64,000 nt of DNA from Korobacter sp963758505 (GTDB lineage Bacteria; Acidobacteriota; Terriglobia; Terriglobales; Acidobacteriaceae), in contig CAVWVJ010000001.1 in the NCBI GenBank assembly GCA_963758505.1, forward strand, positions 248,001 through 312,000, given 5' to 3'. The position numbers were made by a program, and so were the translations under genes. This document shows positions 50,283 through 58,864 of this stretch, piece by piece (the stretch's first letter is position 1; every line of letters begins with the position of its first letter). The notes under the pieces were generated by a model. That model did no database searches. It worked only from the letters and a program-made list of their open reading frames with translations, and was not told the origin of the DNA.

Positions 50283-52274
50283 TCAGTGCGCAGTCGCGAT
50301 TCCTCCGGCGCTGGTTGCGTTGCGCAAATTCCAAATCCGCACGGTGCCGTCTTCTCCTCCCGCTGCCAGGCGGCGTCCTCTTGCGTCCACCGCGATCGCA
50401 TACACGTCCTTCGTTTGCGCGGGAAGTTCCTCCAGCTGCTGCCCGGTGTTCACATCCCATATGCGGATGGTGCCGTCCCAGCTTCCGGAGGCCAGCCACT
50501 GTCCATCCGGGCCGAATGCGACCGACGAAACGCGCTCGCGGTGTCCGCGCAGCGTAGCCACCTCGCTCCCGCGCGCAAAGTCCCAGATCTTGATTGTCTT
50601 ATCGTCGCTCGCCGACGCCAGCCGCTGGCCATCCGGGCTGAAAGCCACGGCAGTCACGTTCTTGCGGTGTCCCTTGAGCCTGCTCAGCACCGTCCCCGAG
50701 GCTACGTCCCACACCGCGATCGTCTTATCGTCGTCGCCGGTCGCCAGCATCTTGCCGCCCTGGCTGAACGCGATGTAAATCACGGACCGTTTTTCTCCGG
50801 TTAAATCGCGAACCATCTTCCCCGTGTTCACGTCCCACACGCGCACGGTTTTGTTGTCGATCGCGCTGGCCAGCCAACGGCCGTCCGGGCTGAATGCAAT
50901 GGAATACACCCAGCCGCTATGCAGCCCCAGAAGGGACCGGTTGCCGGGAAACTTGCGCAGCACCTTGCCGGTGGCGGTGTTCCAAAGTGTCACGCTATCG
51001 TCCGCCGCCTCGGCCGCCACCACGCTTCCGTCCCTGCTATAGGCGAGCGCTTGTATGTGTTTGATGTCGCCCTTGATCGAGCCGACCGAGCGGCCGCTCG
51101 CCACATCCCAGACCTCGACCGCGTGGTCCCAGTTCCCGGAAGCCAGCCGTCGCCCATCCGCGCTGAACGCAACCCCTGTCACCCAACCGGAATGCGCGTG
51201 GAGCAGTTGCGCCTGCTCAAACTGTGGAACGGTTTCCGCAGGCATAACCTTCGGCGTCGGCACCGCCGCAGCGGTCGCATCGCTTTCGGGCGTGTCGATT
51301 GCCCCGGAATTCTCCGTGTTTACCTCTACCCTCGGCGTCGTCCCCGCCGTTTCGCTGGGCGAAGTCAGCGGCGGAGTAACTGCAACGTTCGCAGCCACCA
51401 TGCGATCGCTGAGAGGCAGCCGGTTGGTCGCCTCCGTCTCCGGAGCCTCACGCGGAGCAGGCAACGCTTGGGTTTTTTCCGCGGCGGGTTTGGCCGTCTC
51501 CGGCATCGGCGCAACCGATTCCGTCGGTTTGGCAACCCCGTCGGCTGCAACGTTCGCACGGCCATCCACGCGCGATTCTGCTTTGGCCGGAATTGCAATC
51601 TTCGCCGACTGCGTCGCGTGCCCGCGCTCAACGTGCGGAAGCAGCAATATGCACGCGATCGTCAGCACAGCCAGGATCCCAGCGATCACCTCCCAATGTT
51701 CGCTATACGCAGGAAGCTGCGCGAATGCTTCCGCCGGCCGTTCGCTTTGCGGCTCTGACAGAAACTTCGTCTTCCCCGGTTCGGGCGTAATTGAGAAGAG
51801 CTCGGCGACCTCTCGTACTCTCGCCACATCGCGAGCGCCGAACGATGCGCCCTGCGAGAAGATTCCCACGACGCCATCCGTGAGCTCCGAGCCAAATGTC
51901 GCTACCACTACGCCGGTGAACCCCGTTAGCTCGCTCGAAACAGCCACTCCCGATGCCTGTTCCACGGTTGCATAGCCTCGCCTCTTGCACTCCTCCGCGA
52001 GTTCCCGATTCAGATGTAATCGCGATCCAACCGGCGGCGCAGAACCCGTGCTGGCCCAGCAGACAAGCTGTTTTTCTCCTCGCTCCCGAAGGGCAATCAT
52101 CGCTCCATCGGCTCCGGTTTCCGAGCAGAGCTGTTGCGTCATCACCTCCAGCGTGGCCATGCGGCGCGCCCGTTCGCCGGCTCCGCGCTTACCCAGGTTT
52201 TTTATTCGTTGGAATGCTTCGGAAATGCGGAACGGGGAAGTTTCCTGTAAATTCTCAGCCCAATCGCCAAACAC
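50283..52274 (-). CDS. GAF domain - transmembrane - WD40 repeat protein
   Basis: A 663-residue protein with an unusual order. Residues ~25-165 look like a GAF domain (QLCSETGADGAMIALRERGE; VGIFSQGASFGARDVARVRE). A single membrane helix spans ~195-217 (IAGILAVLTIACILLLP). A Pro/Ala/Thr-rich linker runs to ~355. Seven WD40 repeats follow to the end (HSGWVTGVAFSADG, HRKNVTAVAFSPDG, HRERVSSVAFGPDG and others), so the propeller can close. With the GAF inside, the propeller would lie in the periplasm. I chose GTG 52274 (MFGDWAENL) with ACAGGTG upstream; GTG 52325 is in frame. Likely a sensor or scaffold; ligand unknown. Confidence 0.82.
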   Translation of the reverse strand: MFGDWAENLQETSPFRISEAFQRIKNLGKRGAGERARRMATLEVMTQQLCSETGADGAMIALRERGEKQLVCWASTGSAPPVGSRLHLNRELAEECKRRGYATVEQASGVAVSSELTGFTGVVVATFGSELTDGVVGIFSQGASFGARDVARVREVAELFSITPEPGKTKFLSEPQSERPAEAFAQLPAYSEHWEVIAGILAVLTIACILLLPHVERGHATQSAKIAIPAKAESRVDGRANVAADGVAKPTESVAPMPETAKPAAEKTQALPAPREAPETEATNRLPLSDRMVAANVAVTPPLTSPSETAGTTPRVEVNTENSGAIDTPESDATAAAVPTPKVMPAETVPQFEQAQLLHAHSGWVTGVAFSADGRRLASGNWDHAVEVWDVASGRSVGSIKGDIKHIQALAYSRDGSVVAAEAADDSVTLWNTATGKVLRKFPGNRSLLGLHSGWVYSIAFSPDGRWLASAIDNKTVRVWDVNTGKMVRDLTGEKRSVIYIAFSQGGKMLATGDDDKTIAVWDVASGTVLSRLKGHRKNVTAVAFSPDGQRLASASDDKTIKIWDFARGSEVATLRGHRERVSSVAFGPDGQWLASGSWDGTIRIWDVNTGQQLEELPAQTKDVYAIAVDARGRRLAAGGEDGTVRIWNLRNATSAGGIATAH

Positions 52275-52565
52275 GTAACACCTGTCCCAGGGGAAATGGT
52301 CGGAGCGCAGACAGTCGCAGCGCACGGGCGCGCGGCGAGCAACGGCTGCTCTCGGTGAACTTGCTTCGTGCCAGTTATCGTTTTTCAGCTAGTCGCAAGC
52401 AGCGACTTCTCACCAGCGAGCGTGTGAGGGTATAGAAGGATGATACACGCTCTCGCTTGTCTCAGCAGAGCCGGCGTGCGTAGCGCATGGCCTAAACCGG
52501 CGCGCAGCAAGGCTTTCAGAGACTTTCCTCTCACTCAAATCTGGCCGTATTCGCGGGCGCAGGTT

Positions 52566-53582
52566 CTATGCCAGCCCGCTCTGCCTCGCGAGTTTCAGGG
52601 CCTCGATCGCCGCGCCTCGTGCGCCGGCAGTGTCGCCATTCGGCATCACGTGAATCGGAATGTCTGCCTGCTCTTCCCGCTGCCCAGGCATGCCGGCGCG
52701 AATCTCCGCCAGGAACCAGCGCTGGAATTCCTGGCTGGTCTCCAGGGCGCCGCCACCCACGATAAACGCGTCGGGATCGAAGGTATTCACCATCTCGTCG
52801 AAGAAGAGTCCCAGCGCATGTGCCTGCACGCGGAAGATCTCCTTGCACATCGCGTCGCCCTTGTCCGCCATCCCGCGTACCAGCTTTGCCGCCGAATGCA
52901 CATCCGTCTTTCCCAACTCATGTCCCGGATACTTCGGCAGAAAATAGGGCAGCAGATTTCTTTCGATCGCGGTCAACGAGCACAGCGACTCCAGGTCGCC
53001 TGTGCGCCCGCAATTGCAGAGCGGCACAATGCCTTCATTTCCGGCAATTCCCTGGTACGGGATCAGCACGTGCCCCAACTCTCCGCCGAATCCGTTCTTA
53101 CCCTTCACCACATTTCCTTCAAGAATGATGCCGCCGCCATTCCCGGTGCCGATCACGATCGAGATCGAGGTCTCGAGGCTGGTAGCGCCGAAGATGGCGT
53201 AGTGTCCCCACAACGCCGCCGCATTGGCATCGTTCAGATAGGAAACCGGCTTGCCAAGTTTGCGCGCCAGCCCCTCGCGGATATCGAATCCCGCCCACTG
53301 CGGATGCACGAAGTTCGTCGATCCCCGGGTGCTCAACTGTCCGGCTCCGCTCGCCGGTCCCGGTGTATCCAGGCCCACGGCCACTACCTGCGCCAGGTCC
53401 ACGCCTGCCAGGTCGGTCGCGATCTTCAGGCCGTCGGCGATCTGTTGCAGGCAAACGTCCGGCCCTTGCTTCGAGAGCGCAGGATGCTCGCACAATCCTT
53501 CAACGAGAAACCGCTCCTCCCGATCGACTAACGTGTAGTTGATAGCCGTTCCACCCAGGTCCACACCCGCCACGATCTCCAC
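52566..53582 (-). CDS. ROK-family sugar kinase (glucokinase-like), atypical zinc motif
   Basis: A 338-residue kinase of the ROK family; most members phosphorylate glucose or N-acetyl sugars with ATP. Phosphate-1 loop VDLGGTAINYTLVD at the N-terminus; sugar-binding LNDANAAALWG with the catalytic Asp (~118); IVIGTGNGGGI (~142). The ROK zinc motif, normally C-x-C-G-x2-G-C, reads CNCGRTGDLES here, with Asp in place of the third Cys. The upstream His (ELGH) is kept. The start is GTG 53582 with GGAAGGAG upstream. No HTH, so it is a kinase and not a NagC-type repressor. Sugar specificity cannot be read. Confidence 0.88.
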   Translation of the reverse strand: MEIVAGVDLGGTAINYTLVDREERFLVEGLCEHPALSKQGPDVCLQQIADGLKIATDLAGVDLAQVVAVGLDTPGPASGAGQLSTRGSTNFVHPQWAGFDIREGLARKLGKPVSYLNDANAAALWGHYAIFGATSLETSISIVIGTGNGGGIILEGNVVKGKNGFGGELGHVLIPYQGIAGNEGIVPLCNCGRTGDLESLCSLTAIERNLLPYFLPKYPGHELGKTDVHSAAKLVRGMADKGDAMCKEIFRVQAHALGLFFDEMVNTFDPDAFIVGGGALETSQEFQRWFLAEIRAGMPGQREEQADIPIHVMPNGDTAGARGAAIEALKLARQSGLA

Positions 53583-53639
53583 ATCGTTCTCCTTCCGTTT
53601 TCCTCGAACCGGCCAGCTTAGCAGAATTGCCGTGGTGGA

Positions 53640-53657
53640 GCGGGCCTTCTGGCCCGC
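53640..53657. repeat. GCGGGCC-TTCT-GGCCCGC hairpin
   Basis: Perfect 7-bp stem with TTCT loop; same stem sequence as 49497-49514. A worn AGGC-TTCA-GCCC follows at 53681-53692. Confidence 0.8.
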
Positions 53658-53784
53658 ATCGAAGCTGCCGCTATTTCAGTAGGCTTCAGCCCTGGGGGAA
53701 CGCCCAACCTGCGCACTGCCGGATTATTTCTGCCGCATTAAAATATTCGCTCCCCGGTTTCGTCTACACAGGGGAAAGGATTCC

Positions 53785-54351
53785 ATGCTGGCCGTGACCG
53801 ACGATCGTGCGGAGCAGGACCAGCGGCTCGCGGGAACCTTCGAAAGCGAACGGCGTCGGCTGCTCGCCTTCATCCGGCGGCGCATCCCCGATGGGATCGA
53901 CGCCGAAGATCTTCTCCAGGATGTCTTCTACGAGTTGATCGAAGCCTACCGCCTGATGAAACCCATCGCGCACGCCGGCGCGTGGATGATGCAGGTCGCA
54001 AGGAACCGCATTACGGACCTGTTCCGTCGAAACCGAAGCGACGTGGTCGATGACGGCGACACGCGCGTCCTCGAAGACCTTCTGCCCTCGCCCAATGCCG
54101 GTCCGGACGCGCTCTATGTGCGCGGCATATTATTCGCCGAGATCGAAGCGGCGCTAGAAGAGTTACCCGCGAGCCAGCGCGAGGTCTTTCTCCAACACGA
54201 GATCGAAGGCCGCAGCTTTGCTGAGATCTCCGCCGAAACCGGGGTGAGCGTCAACACCCTTCTTTCGCGAAAGCACTATGCCGTGAAGCGCCTGCGCAAG
54301 CGCCTTCAGGCTATCTACGACGAATTGCGCTACGAGAGGAAAAACCAATGA
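53785..54351 (+). CDS. ECF-type RNA polymerase sigma factor
   Basis: A 188-residue sigma factor of the extracytoplasmic-function class: region 2 (~18-85; DAEDLLQDVFYELIEAYRLM with WMMQVARNRITDLFRR) and region 4 (~125-175; LEELPASQREVFLQHEIEG and a helix-turn-helix up to RLRKRL). No region 1 or 3. ATG 53785 with GGGGAAAGGA upstream. A CGTCTA 24 nt before the start (53761-53766) resembles an ECF -10 element, but no GGAAC lies at the right distance. Its stop overlaps the start of the next gene (ATGA). Confidence 0.92.
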   Translation: MLAVTDDRAEQDQRLAGTFESERRRLLAFIRRRIPDGIDAEDLLQDVFYELIEAYRLMKPIAHAGAWMMQVARNRITDLFRRNRSDVVDDGDTRVLEDLLPSPNAGPDALYVRGILFAEIEAALEELPASQREVFLQHEIEGRSFAEISAETGVSVNTLLSRKHYAVKRLRKRLQAIYDELRYERKNQ

Positions 54352-54695
54352 GGAAACCGAGGTTTGTTGGAGCGCGCTTCCTGCTGATGGCAGTCTTCGC
54401 GATTTTATTTACGGCGGCCATGGGATGGGCCATCGTCGCGCTCTGGAATGTGCTGATGCCTGCCATCTTTACTCTTCCCAGGATCACCTACTGGCAAGCG
54501 CTTGGACTCTTCGTGCTCGCCCGAATCTTGTTCGGCCGATTCGGTGGTGGCGGATGGCGAAATCGTATGCGCCGAAGCCGCTTCGTCCACGGTTGGAAGG
54601 ATCTGACTCCGGAAGAACGGGAACGCTTCCGCCACGCCATGGGTCCGAACCCTCCTGGATCCTTCCCGGAGGGCGGAACCACCGAGCGAGCTTGA
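54348..54695 (+). CDS. Small ECF-associated membrane protein
   Basis: A 115-residue protein with two membrane helices (~10-33 and ~45-62) separated by WNVLMPAIFTLPRITYWQAL. A short Gly/Arg linker and a soluble tail with WKDLTPEERERFRHAM follow. I recall this arrangement directly after ECF sigma genes in several phyla. It overlaps the sigma gene by 4 nt (ATGA), so it is co-translated and probably controls the sigma factor. It has no zinc-binding anti-sigma (ZAS) motif. Role inferred from position. Confidence 0.75.
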   Translation: MRKPRFVGARFLLMAVFAILFTAAMGWAIVALWNVLMPAIFTLPRITYWQALGLFVLARILFGRFGGGGWRNRMRRSRFVHGWKDLTPEERERFRHAMGPNPPGSFPEGGTTERA

Positions 54696-54765
54696 TAGGC
54701 TGTTTCCCACACCTTCTGTATAAAGGTCATGCCGACTGAAGAACGCTCCGTGGCGGGGAGGGTAC

Positions 54766-55380
54766 ATGTCATCGTTAACGCTGATCGGGAGCCGCGTTGT
54801 CCTCAAGCCGATGCTGCCGGAACACGCCGGTGTCCTGGTAGAAGCCGCACAGGACGGCGATCTTCCTTCGTTAAAGGTGACGATCGTCCCCGCCGCGACC
54901 AACGTCGAAGAGTACCTGCAGCTAGCCTTCGATCACCAGGCGCAGGGCTTAGCGATCCCATTCATCACGACCCTGAAAGAGACGAGCCAGGTCATCGGTT
55001 CGACCCGCTTCTTCAAGATCGATAAAGTGAACCGCAACGCGGAGATTGGCCACACCTGGATTGCCGGTTCCTGGCAGCGCAGCTTTGTGAATACGGAGTG
55101 CAAGTACCTGATGCTGCGCTACGCGTTTGAAGAAATGAACTGCATGCGGGTGCAGCTTTCCACCGACGAATTGAACGCGAAATCGCGAGCCGCGATTCTG
55201 CGCCTCGGAGCGAAGCAGGAAGGAATTCTGCGCAAGGAGCGGATCATGCCCGACGGCCGCGTCCGTTCGAGCGTCGTCTTCAGCATCCTCGACGATGAGT
55301 GGCCGCAGGTCCGCGCAGCTCTAGAAGAGAAACTGCGCGCCGGGGGCATCGAGCCCTCGTACCACGCAGTCAGCCATTAG
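54766..55380 (+). CDS. GNAT-family N-acetyltransferase (RimJ/RimL-like)
   Basis: A 204-residue acyl-CoA-dependent N-acetyltransferase. LIGSRVVLKPMLPEHAGVLV at the N-terminus is the usual start of the RimJ/RimL (Acetyltransf_3) group. GSTRFFKIDKVNRNAEIGHT and LMLRYAFEEMNCMRVQLSTD, NAKSRAAILRLGAKQEGILR form the CoA-binding core. ATG 54766 has GGGAGG upstream. Substrate (protein N-terminus or small amine) unknown. It ends 4 nt inside the convergent gene at 55377-55730. Confidence 0.88.
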   Translation: MSSLTLIGSRVVLKPMLPEHAGVLVEAAQDGDLPSLKVTIVPAATNVEEYLQLAFDHQAQGLAIPFITTLKETSQVIGSTRFFKIDKVNRNAEIGHTWIAGSWQRSFVNTECKYLMLRYAFEEMNCMRVQLSTDELNAKSRAAILRLGAKQEGILRKERIMPDGRVRSSVVFSILDDEWPQVRAALEEKLRAGGIEPSYHAVSH

Positions 55381-55730
55381 ACATCCGGCACGGGGTGCGT
55401 TTCCGCGGCACGCGCCGTCTTCGCCTCCGCCGCCATCACTTTCTTCTCATGCCGCCGGATCCGCTCGATATGCTTGGCGCGGTCCTGCGCAATCAGGGCT
55501 TCGATGTCGTACCCGTACGGCCCATATTCTTCGAAATGCTTTTCGTCGAAGAGCCGTTTGATTCCGCAGGCCGTGCACACGATGTAGGAATAATGCTCGT
55601 CGTGCTTAATGGGCCAGCTGATCTTGCGATGCCAGCAGCCGCGGAGCACGACGGCGGCCACGCTTCCGGCGCCGGCCACGGCGATCCCGAGTGGCCATAT
55701 CCACCGCGGAAAATTGCTTTTCTTAGTCAT
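55377..55730 (-). CDS. Small membrane-anchored protein with a CxxC motif
   Basis: A 117-residue protein with one N-terminal membrane helix (~10-30), then a soluble part with YIVCTACGIKRLFDEKHFEE and YGPYGYDIEALI, ending in a charged helix (IERIRRHEKK). The C-x2-C may bind a metal or form a disulfide. I do not recognise the family. Convergent with the acetyltransferase gene, overlapping by 4 nt. Confidence 0.65.
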   Translation of the reverse strand: MTKKSNFPRWIWPLGIAVAGAGSVAAVVLRGCWHRKISWPIKHDEHYSYIVCTACGIKRLFDEKHFEEYGPYGYDIEALIAQDRAKHIERIRRHEKKVMAAEAKTARAAETHPVPDV

Positions 55731-55794
55731 GATGACGAATGTCCTTAATGTATTTAGAGCATGGCTGATTTGCCGCAGCCCGGCAACTGCCGGG

Positions 55795-56301
55795 TTACGG
55801 ATTCGTGGTGACGGGTTCCGTATCGCGAACGCGGAACTGGGTCGTTAGAAAGAGGAGGAGCTGCAATGCGATGGCGCCACAGGAATCAAGCACCACATCT
55901 TGCCAGCGCCCGGTGCGCGCCGGATTGAATGTCTGGTGGATTTCATCCAGCGACGCGACCACTGCGGTGCCAAGCACGGCCCCCACCGACCATCGCATTT
56001 GCCAGAAATAATTGCGGGTGCGCCGCAGAATCTCCTGCCCGTTCTGCCACGTACGGCGCAAGGCCCGGAAGATCAGCCAGCTCAAGATCGCATAACCGAC
56101 AAAATGGCCGGTTTTGCGGATCAGGTTATGCACGAAGGCAAAGGTCGCGGGGCTGGGCTTGCCAAACAGCGCCCTCCAGATGCTTCGCAGAATGACTCCG
56201 GTATGCTCACTGGATCCCAAGTCCGAGGATTCCAGCACGATTACACAGATCCACAGGAACACTGGGATCCACGGCGCTAGGCGATTGCGAGAATATGGCA
56301 A
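55795..56301 (-). CDS. VanZ-like membrane protein
   Basis: A 168-residue membrane protein of the VanZ-like family, about four helices. Family signatures: LIRKTGHFVGYAILSWL near residue 60 (RKxGH) and SLDEIHQTFNPARTGRWQDV (DE-HQ-F-x-x-R-x-x-x-x-D) near 120. VanZ itself gives low-level teicoplanin resistance, but most homologues have other, unknown envelope roles. Only 9 nt separate it from the upstream guaB, so it is co-transcribed. Nothing here suggests a glycopeptide-resistance cluster. Confidence 0.85.
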   Translation of the reverse strand: MPYSRNRLAPWIPVFLWICVIVLESSDLGSSEHTGVILRSIWRALFGKPSPATFAFVHNLIRKTGHFVGYAILSWLIFRALRRTWQNGQEILRRTRNYFWQMRWSVGAVLGTAVVASLDEIHQTFNPARTGRWQDVVLDSCGAIALQLLLFLTTQFRVRDTEPVTTNP

Positions 56302-56310
56302 ACCAGTTTC

Positions 56311-57810
56311 CTACTCGACCCGATAGTTCGGAGCTTCGCGCGTGATGATGACATCGTGAACATGGCTCTCGCGCAATCCTGCGCCACTGATGCGCACGAA
56401 GCGCGCACGCTCTTTCAGTTCCGCGATGGTCGCACAACCTACGTATCCCATGCCGCTGCGCAATCCACCTACCATCTGGTGCACGATCATCGCCACCGTA
56501 CCTCGATAGGGAACGCGTCCCTCAATGCCCTCCGGCACAAGCTTGTTGAGCCGGTTGCCATCCTCTTCCGTGGCGATCCCGGAACTTTCGGTATCCACCG
56601 ACTGGAAGTAACGTTCACTGGATCCTTGTGCCATTGCGGCCAGCGATCCCATGCCGCGATACGACTTGAAGGTGCGTCCTTGATACAGAATCGTTTCACC
56701 CGGACTCTCTTCGGTTCCCGCCAGCAGCGAGCCGATCATCACCACGTCTGCGCCTGCCGCCAGCCCCTTGGCAATATCGCCCGAGTACTTAATTCCCCCA
56801 TCGGCGATAACCGGCACGCCTTTGTCTTTGAGCGCCCGGTACGCCTCTGCGATCGCCGTAATCTGCGGTACTCCGGCACCGGTGACGATGCGCGTAGTGC
56901 AGATCGAACCTGGCCCAATGCCGATCTTTACCCCGTCGGCGCCGGCGTTGGCAATCTCCAGGGCGCCGTCGTACGTGCCGACGTTGCCTGCCAGCAGATC
57001 GACCTCTGGGAACTGTTTCTTGACCGTGCGGATCGCGTCCAGGACCCGGCTGGAGTGGCCGTGCGCGCTGTCGATCGCCAGCACATCCACCTTGGCTTTC
57101 ACAAGTTCCTGCGCACGCTCGAGAAAGTCGCCGGTGGCTCCTATGGCGGCCCCCACCCGCAGGCGTCCATGATCGTCTTTCGCGGCGATGGGATACTTCA
57201 ATTTCTTCTGGATATCTTTGACCGTGATCAGGCCCTTGAGTTCGTACCTGTCGTCGACTACCAGCAGCTTCTCGACGCGATGCTGGTGCAGGATGGCCTC
57301 CGCGTCCTCCAGCGTCGTTCCCACTGGAACGGTGATCAGGTTCTCCTTGGTCATCACCTGGCTGATTGGGATATCGGTGCGGGTCTCAAAGCGCAGGTCT
57401 CGATTGGTGAGGATGCCGACAAGCTTCTTGTTCTTGGTCACCGGGACGCCCGAAATCCGGTAGCGCCTCATCACCTCCAGCGCTTCGGAGATCTTGTTCT
57501 CCGGCGACATGGTGATGGGGTCCACGATCATGCCGCTCTCCGAGCGCTTCACCTTGTCGATCTCCCCCGCCTGTTCCTCGATCGACAGGTTGCGGTGCAC
57601 GATGCCGAGTCCGCCCTGCTGCGCGAGCGCAATTGCCATGCGGCTCTCGGTCACCGTGTCCATGGCGGCCGAAATGATCGGGATGTTCAAAATGATGTTG
57701 CGCGTGAGTTTGGTAGCCGTGCTGGCGCTGGTCGGTACCACGTCGCTTTTGGCCGGCAAGAGCAACACGTCGTCGAAGGTCAGCGCTTCTGGAACAGGAA
57801 AGTGAATCAT
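56311..57810 (-). CDS. guaB: Inosine-5'-monophosphate dehydrogenase
   Basis: Converts IMP to XMP with NAD, the committed step of GMP synthesis. 499 residues. A TIM barrel is interrupted by two CBS domains (~95-210; ISGVPVTKNKKLVGILTNRD, HQHRVEKLLVVDD). The active-site loop is GIGPGSICTTRIVTG with the catalytic Cys near residue 300, followed by the flap region. EALTFDDVLLLPAKSDVVPT at the N-terminus is diagnostic. The start is ATG 57810 with GGAAGA upstream; the frame from 57837 is open but atypical. Heads a two-gene unit with the VanZ-like gene. Confidence 0.97.
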   Translation of the reverse strand: MIHFPVPEALTFDDVLLLPAKSDVVPTSASTATKLTRNIILNIPIISAAMDTVTESRMAIALAQQGGLGIVHRNLSIEEQAGEIDKVKRSESGMIVDPITMSPENKISEALEVMRRYRISGVPVTKNKKLVGILTNRDLRFETRTDIPISQVMTKENLITVPVGTTLEDAEAILHQHRVEKLLVVDDRYELKGLITVKDIQKKLKYPIAAKDDHGRLRVGAAIGATGDFLERAQELVKAKVDVLAIDSAHGHSSRVLDAIRTVKKQFPEVDLLAGNVGTYDGALEIANAGADGVKIGIGPGSICTTRIVTGAGVPQITAIAEAYRALKDKGVPVIADGGIKYSGDIAKGLAAGADVVMIGSLLAGTEESPGETILYQGRTFKSYRGMGSLAAMAQGSSERYFQSVDTESSGIATEEDGNRLNKLVPEGIEGRVPYRGTVAMIVHQMVGGLRSGMGYVGCATIAELKERARFVRISGAGLRESHVHDVIITREAPNYRVE

Positions 57811-57920
57811 TGCAGTCTTCCGAGGGTGCGCCCGCAAACAGAAGTGGCGCGCGGTTGGGTCGTACAGACCATCATTTGGGATTAAGGGTAAACATCTATT
57901 CTAAATTTCCGACACCACCT

Positions 57921-57948
57921 AAGCAAACGGCCGGGATTCACCCGGCCG
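57921..57948 (-). terminator. Possible terminator of the 57953-58813 gene
   Basis: Perfect 8-bp stem CGGCCGGG / CCCGGCCG (57928-57935 with 57941-57948), loop ATTCA, five bases after the stop on the minus strand. The following T-tract is weak (TTTGCTT). Confidence 0.55.
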
Positions 57949-57952
57949 CTGG

Positions 57953-58813
57953 TCACTGCTGGTTCGCTTTTTCTCTCTTTTTCTTCCGGTGTGATGCCCA
58001 CTTCTGTTGTACGTCGGGCCAGAATTCATCGACCAGTCCTCCTACGCTGCCATACGCCAAGGCGATTACCGACCGGCTCATGGTGTTCCCGATCCCCCGT
58101 TCCGGCTCGGGATAATAGGCGTTGGAAAGTAAGCCTGAGCTAAAGGCGCCCAGCACGTTGGAGAAGTTGAAGGTGCGAGTGCGGTCGTCTTTCACAGCCG
58201 AAAATTCCTGCACCAGGGAGTACAGAACGCGGTGCTGAAAGGTACCCTCCCCCAGCCGGAAATAACGCGGATCTTCCTTCAGCAGGACGGGGTACAAGTA
58301 ATTGGCGAAGAACTGGCTCGATGCCTGGTCGGCAAATGCTGCTCCATAGCGCTTCCCGTAGCCCTCGGCGCCCTGGCCGTATTCCGGGAATTCATCCGTA
58401 GCTTGGCTGAGCCCCGCCTGGAAGCCAGTGGCTACGAACTCGAAGGGATTCACCACGCTCTTGGTCATGAGGCGAAATTTTTCTCGTGGTGTCAGCGGCG
58501 ACGCGTCCCGGCGGTTGGTCACGGAAAACTGCGGTACCACTCCCAGGATCTTCTGCGACTGCTCCTTGCGTTCCATCTCAAGCTCTTGCTCGGTCTTTTC
58601 GCCCTTTCGCTTGGACTCGGCAGCCGAGTCCGGCAACGGGCCCGGAACCTCCGGACGCGAGCTGGCGGGAGGCTGCTCGGTATTGGGCGGCGTGGAGCTC
58701 TGGTTGGCCGGCGCGGAGGCCTGCTGGTTATCGTTCGATGTGTCTTGCGAGAACACGAGGGGGATCAGGGTGAGAAAAACCCCGAGAGAAAGCGTCAGGC
58801 GAGTTTTAAGCAT
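57953..58813 (-). CDS. Exported protein of unknown function
   Basis: A 286-residue protein with a signal peptide (MLKTRLTLSLGVFLTLIPLVFS, likely cut before QDTS), then a Gln/Pro/Ser-rich low-complexity stretch to ~70. A conserved-looking domain follows, with YGQGAEGYGKRYGAAFADQA, FFANYLYPVLLKEDPRYFRL, and Gly-rich helices near the end; the C-terminus is very basic (HRKKKREK). I have seen this type often next to unrelated genes in Acidobacteriota and do not know its role. ATG 58813. Confidence 0.72.
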   Translation of the reverse strand: MLKTRLTLSLGVFLTLIPLVFSQDTSNDNQQASAPANQSSTPPNTEQPPASSRPEVPGPLPDSAAESKRKGEKTEQELEMERKEQSQKILGVVPQFSVTNRRDASPLTPREKFRLMTKSVVNPFEFVATGFQAGLSQATDEFPEYGQGAEGYGKRYGAAFADQASSQFFANYLYPVLLKEDPRYFRLGEGTFQHRVLYSLVQEFSAVKDDRTRTFNFSNVLGAFSSGLLSNAYYPEPERGIGNTMSRSVIALAYGSVGGLVDEFWPDVQQKWASHRKKKREKANQQ

Positions 58814-58864
58814 TCAAGATAGGTCCAGAACGCGTCAGGGTGCCGCGCCAGCCCCGAACACCGT

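Noticed and set aside
52440..53531. 363-codon plus-strand ORF opposite the ROK kinase
   Set aside because: Shadow of the ROK gene, whose motifs are unambiguous on the minus strand.
55779..55794. CCCGGC-AACT-GCCGGG hairpin as terminator after the VanZ-like gene
   Set aside because: Perfect stem next to the stop, but no T-run on either strand; probably another small palindrome.
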